The notes below the pieces were generated by a model. The model had not been told where the DNA came from. It was given only the letters and a program-made list of their open reading frames with translations, and searched no databases. Below, piece after piece: positions 61,939-64,000 of a stretch of DNA of 64,000 nt. The DNA comes from Acidimicrobiia bacterium (GTDB lineage: Bacteria; Actinomycetota; Acidimicrobiia; UBA2766). Both the position numbers and the translations under genes were made by a program. Location of the stretch: assembly GCA_020850945.1 (NCBI GenBank), contig JADZDR010000074.1:1-64000 (forward strand), read 5' to 3'. Each line of letters opens with the position of its first letter. Within the stretch, counting starts at the first letter, position 1.

Positions 61939-61987
61939 GAGGAATGCAAACTTCTCGCGGAGATTTCCGTGTCGGTCCCGGTGTCAG

Positions 61988-63196
61988 TCAGTCGGGGAGG
62001 ACGTAGATCATGCCGTTGGCGTCTGACGACGCGATCGTCGACGTGACGAAACGCCCCGCCTCGTCGAAGGCGCCGGGCACGGGCGTCGAATCGTCGTAGG
62101 CCGCCATCTGGCCGGGTGTGCGCACAGAGACGCGGGCGGAGGTGACGAGCTCCCAGAGCGTGCTGAGGGGGCGCAGGGATCGCGGCTCGAGCGGGACGAC
62201 GTGGGCGTTGGTGATCGGGATCCCGACCGACTCGTCCACGTACCAGGACGGATGCGACGCGAAGACCGGTCCCGTCTCGGCAAGCCCCCACACGGTGAGC
62301 GCGTTCGTGCCGAACAGCTTGCCGGCCCGCTTGCGGGCGTCGATGTCGTACATGCCCGAGGTGGGGAAGAGGAGCGCGTGGAGGCTCCCCCGCATGTCCT
62401 TGACGTCGCGCTTGGCCTCCCTCGTGAGAGCAGCCGCCTTCTCGAGGTCGATGAGCAGGTAGCCCGCGCCTTCACGGCGCACGGCGTCGAGGACGGGCTC
62501 GCCCGCGTCGGGCACGACGAGCGTGCAGCCGCTCAGGAGGGCGGTCGCGGCCGCCGTGAGGCCCGACCACGTCCCGAGCGGCGTGTCGACCACGAAGGAC
62601 GTCTGCCTGTCGGCACCGAGGAACGTGGACAGCGACACCGCCCACGCGAGGAGGGAGCGGTGCGAGTGCCATGCGACCACGGGGCGGCCCTCCCCGTCCG
62701 CGGCGTTCGAGGCCGTCTCGAGGGCGACGACCGGATCGTGCACACCGGCCCGGGCAGCGTGTGCGCCCGCATCCCCGGACCCCGAGAGAGCGGCGACACC
62801 GACCGCACTCGCGTCGGTGCTGCCGGGCCCACCCAGCACGAGGGCAGGCGAGAGCGCGCCGGCAGCGGTGCCGGCTTGCGTGAGATGGACCCTCAGCCCC
62901 GCCCGGAGCGCGGCGAGGAAGAGGACGATGTCGTCGACATGGCCTGTGCTCTCGAGGCGGACTAGAGAGCCGGGCTCGGCACGGGAGGCAAGGCCGGCGG
63001 CGACGGCACGGACCGTGCCCGCGAGCTCCGATCCGGTGAGCCGTGTGTCACCGGACACGAGCACGGCGTCACCGGCCCGATGCCGTTCCACGCGGTCGAC
63101 GAGCATCTCGTCGAGGCCGAACGGCGGGATCCCGGCCACGCGGTCGACGTCGGCGGGCCAGTACCAGGAGGGTGTGATGGCGATCGTCTTCGGCAT
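61988..63196 (-). CDS. AMP-binding-like protein lacking standard catalytic motifs
   Basis: Protein of 402 residues from ATG 63196. It resembles the N-terminal part of adenylate-forming ligases: residues about 28-105 match the start of the fold (LVDRVERHRAGDAVLVSGDTRLTGSELAGTVRAVAAGLASR), and LTVWGLAETGPVFASHP resembles the A5 motif. The Ser/Thr/Gly-rich P-loop expected near residue 170 is replaced by GRPVVAWHSHRSLL, and the C-terminal domain with the catalytic lysine is missing. It is shorter than true ligases by about 100 residues. It is likely not an active CoA ligase, perhaps an acyl-binding or degenerate relative. Confidence 0.6.
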   Translation of the reverse strand: MPKTIAITPSWYWPADVDRVAGIPPFGLDEMLVDRVERHRAGDAVLVSGDTRLTGSELAGTVRAVAAGLASRAEPGSLVRLESTGHVDDIVLFLAALRAGLRVHLTQAGTAAGALSPALVLGGPGSTDASAVGVAALSGSGDAGAHAARAGVHDPVVALETASNAADGEGRPVVAWHSHRSLLAWAVSLSTFLGADRQTSFVVDTPLGTWSGLTAAATALLSGCTLVVPDAGEPVLDAVRREGAGYLLIDLEKAAALTREAKRDVKDMRGSLHALLFPTSGMYDIDARKRAGKLFGTNALTVWGLAETGPVFASHPSWYVDESVGIPITNAHVVPLEPRSLRPLSTLWELVTSARVSVRTPGQMAAYDDSTPVPGAFDEAGRFVTSTIASSDANGMIYVLPD

Positions 63197-63220
63197 CTCA
63201 GGCTGCTTTCGGTCGTCGGT

Positions 63221-63748
63221 TCAGAACAGACCTCCGAACTGGAGGGAGGTCGCGAGGAGCGCGGCGAGGCCGGCGAGACCGAGCTCGACACGCAGGAGGA
63301 CATCCATGCGCCGGATGGCGCGGCGTACCGACTCCCGCGCCGCGCGGCGTGCCTCGTCCGACATGGATGCCGGTGTCCGCACGTGCAGGGCGGGATGAGC
63401 CGCGACGGCGAGCACACCGAGGAGGCCGACGAGGATCACCCAGAGGAGGGCGAGGGCGAGCAGCGTGCGTGCGTAGCCCGTCGAGAGCACGAGGGGTGAC
63501 CCGGACTCGAAGAGGAGAGCGATTCCACTCGCCGCGATCACGAGGAGGGCGGCGAAGGACACCCAGCGGTAGCGCCGCCCCATGCGGGAGCAGACCACGT
63601 TCACCTGTGACGGAGGGATGTGCACCTGTGACGGCCTCCACACGACCTCCATGAGGATCGCGCCCCCCAGGTACACCGACCAGCCGACCGTGTGCGCGAA
63701 GGTCAGAGATGTGGCCCAGGCGTCCGCGGCGAGGATCCCCGTCGGCAC
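63221..63748 (-). CDS. integral membrane protein, CopD/DUF2269-like
   Basis: Membrane protein of 175 residues from GTG 63748 with four hydrophobic segments: about 13-37 (TSLTFAHTVGWSVYLGGAILMEVVW), 63-85, 90-115 and 150-172. The conserved histidine in the first helix (FAHTVGW) and the loop RMGRRYRWVS are typical of small copper-resistance or cytochrome-like four-helix proteins. It is probably cotranscribed with the incomplete gene upstream, whose C-terminus is similar (LGSSLGFGGLW versus LATSLQFGGLF), suggesting tandem duplication. Confidence 0.65.
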   Translation of the reverse strand: MPTGILAADAWATSLTFAHTVGWSVYLGGAILMEVVWRPSQVHIPPSQVNVVCSRMGRRYRWVSFAALLVIAASGIALLFESGSPLVLSTGYARTLLALALLWVILVGLLGVLAVAAHPALHVRTPASMSDEARRAARESVRRAIRRMDVLLRVELGLAGLAALLATSLQFGGLF

Positions 63749-63754
63749 GCGACG

Positions 63755-64000
63755 TCACCACAGCCCTCCGAATCCCAGCGAGGATCCGAGGAGGGCGACG
63801 ACGAGGATGATCACGAGGTCCGCCCGGGTCAGCCACTGCGTCCACTTCGCCGCCCGGATCTTGTCGGATTGGCCGGACTGCGCCTGGCCGGCCGAGACCT
63901 GCGCCGACATGCGGCCGGCGAGCTTGGGTCGCAGCACGAACGTGATGATGGCGCCGTTGACCACGAGGACGCACCAGAGCACGACCATCGTGAAGAGCGT
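63755..64000 (-). CDS. membrane protein paralogue, C-terminal part (runs off the window)
   Basis: The frame is open to the edge of the window, so the start is beyond 64000; the visible part has about 81 residues (TLFTMVVLWCVLVVNGAIITFVLRPKL onward). Two transmembrane segments are seen, with a short cytosolic stretch rich in Gln and Ser between them. The end (ADLVIILVVALLGSSLGFGGLW) is similar to the end of the next gene, 6 bp away. A role cannot be assigned. Confidence 0.6.
   Translation of the reverse strand, partial: TLFTMVVLWCVLVVNGAIITFVLRPKLAGRMSAQVSAGQAQSGQSDKIRAAKWTQWLTRADLVIILVVALLGSSLGFGGLW

Noticed and set aside
61944-62006. A 20-codon peptide after the orphan operator (ATG 61944)
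   Set aside because: No ribosome site or similarity, and its length is within chance expectation.

Overview
The window is GC-rich, densely coded chromosomal DNA from an actinobacterium. Acidimicrobiia or a related lineage is likely, but this is an inference and no rRNA or tRNA gene is present to fix it. Supporting signs are frequent GTG starts, stop/start overlaps of 1-8 bp, GTP-type PEP carboxykinase, F420-type Ddn and PPOX enzymes, many TetR regulators, and several genes typical of steroid or lipid catabolism. AT-rich stretches are rare, so the AT-rich palindromes at a few promoters stand out.

Layout. 0-3 kb: a toxin-antitoxin cluster (hicAB, an orphan vapC, vapBC), a secreted protein and a gene relic. 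3-7.4 kb: a TetR gene divergent from cassette 1, which encodes flavoprotein A, an SCP2-like protein and flavoprotein B. 7.4-24 kb: Ddn-type reductases, thioesterases, a FadA5-like thiolase, an ABC/FtsX exporter and an MFS exporter each with a divergent TetR gene, a MOSC protein, a threonine-aldolase-like enzyme and hydrolases. 23-28 kb: succinate-semialdehyde dehydrogenase, glutamate decarboxylase and a SulP anion transporter. 28-34 kb: a KstD-like flavoprotein, a nitroreductase, a glutamine amidotransferase, PEP carboxykinase and an SDR. 34-41.6 kb: cassette 2 (A, SCP2, B) plus a membrane-anchored SCP2-like protein, an aromatic-hydroxylase-type monooxygenase and an alpha/beta hydrolase. 41.8-46.3 kb: an SCP-x-like thiolase, an acyl-CoA ligase and a small protein, divergent from a nitroreductase and a ferredoxin. 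46.3-57.1 kb: a minus-strand operon for a molybdenum enzyme of the ethylbenzene/steroid-C25 dehydrogenase class, with two alpha subunits sharing one beta, one gamma and one chaperone, followed by an acyl-CoA dehydrogenase. 57.3-61 kb: an SCP2-like protein, a VAO-type flavoprotein and a ThDP enzyme. 61-64 kb: vapBC, an AMP-binding-like protein and membrane proteins.

How it may work together (inference). The mix of SCP2-like carriers, paired flavoproteins, a KstD-like dehydrogenase, thiolases, a CoA ligase, an acyl-CoA dehydrogenase and an oxygen-independent hydroxylase suggests catabolism of a large hydrophobic substrate such as a sterol or terpenoid. A similar AT-rich operator (GATAA-N6-TTATC, or a related form sharing the half-site ATAATAACG) precedes cassette 2, lies between the thiolase and nitroreductase operons, and precedes the molybdenum operon. 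This is the best sequence evidence that these separate units belong to one regulon. A fourth, orphan copy lies at 61.9 kb.

Three families of palindromic intergenic repeats are scattered through the window: a perfect 48-bp palindrome (2 copies), an 86-bp element (2 copies) and a roughly 48-bp hairpin (3 copies). No CRISPR array, rRNA, tRNA or transposase gene was recognised.
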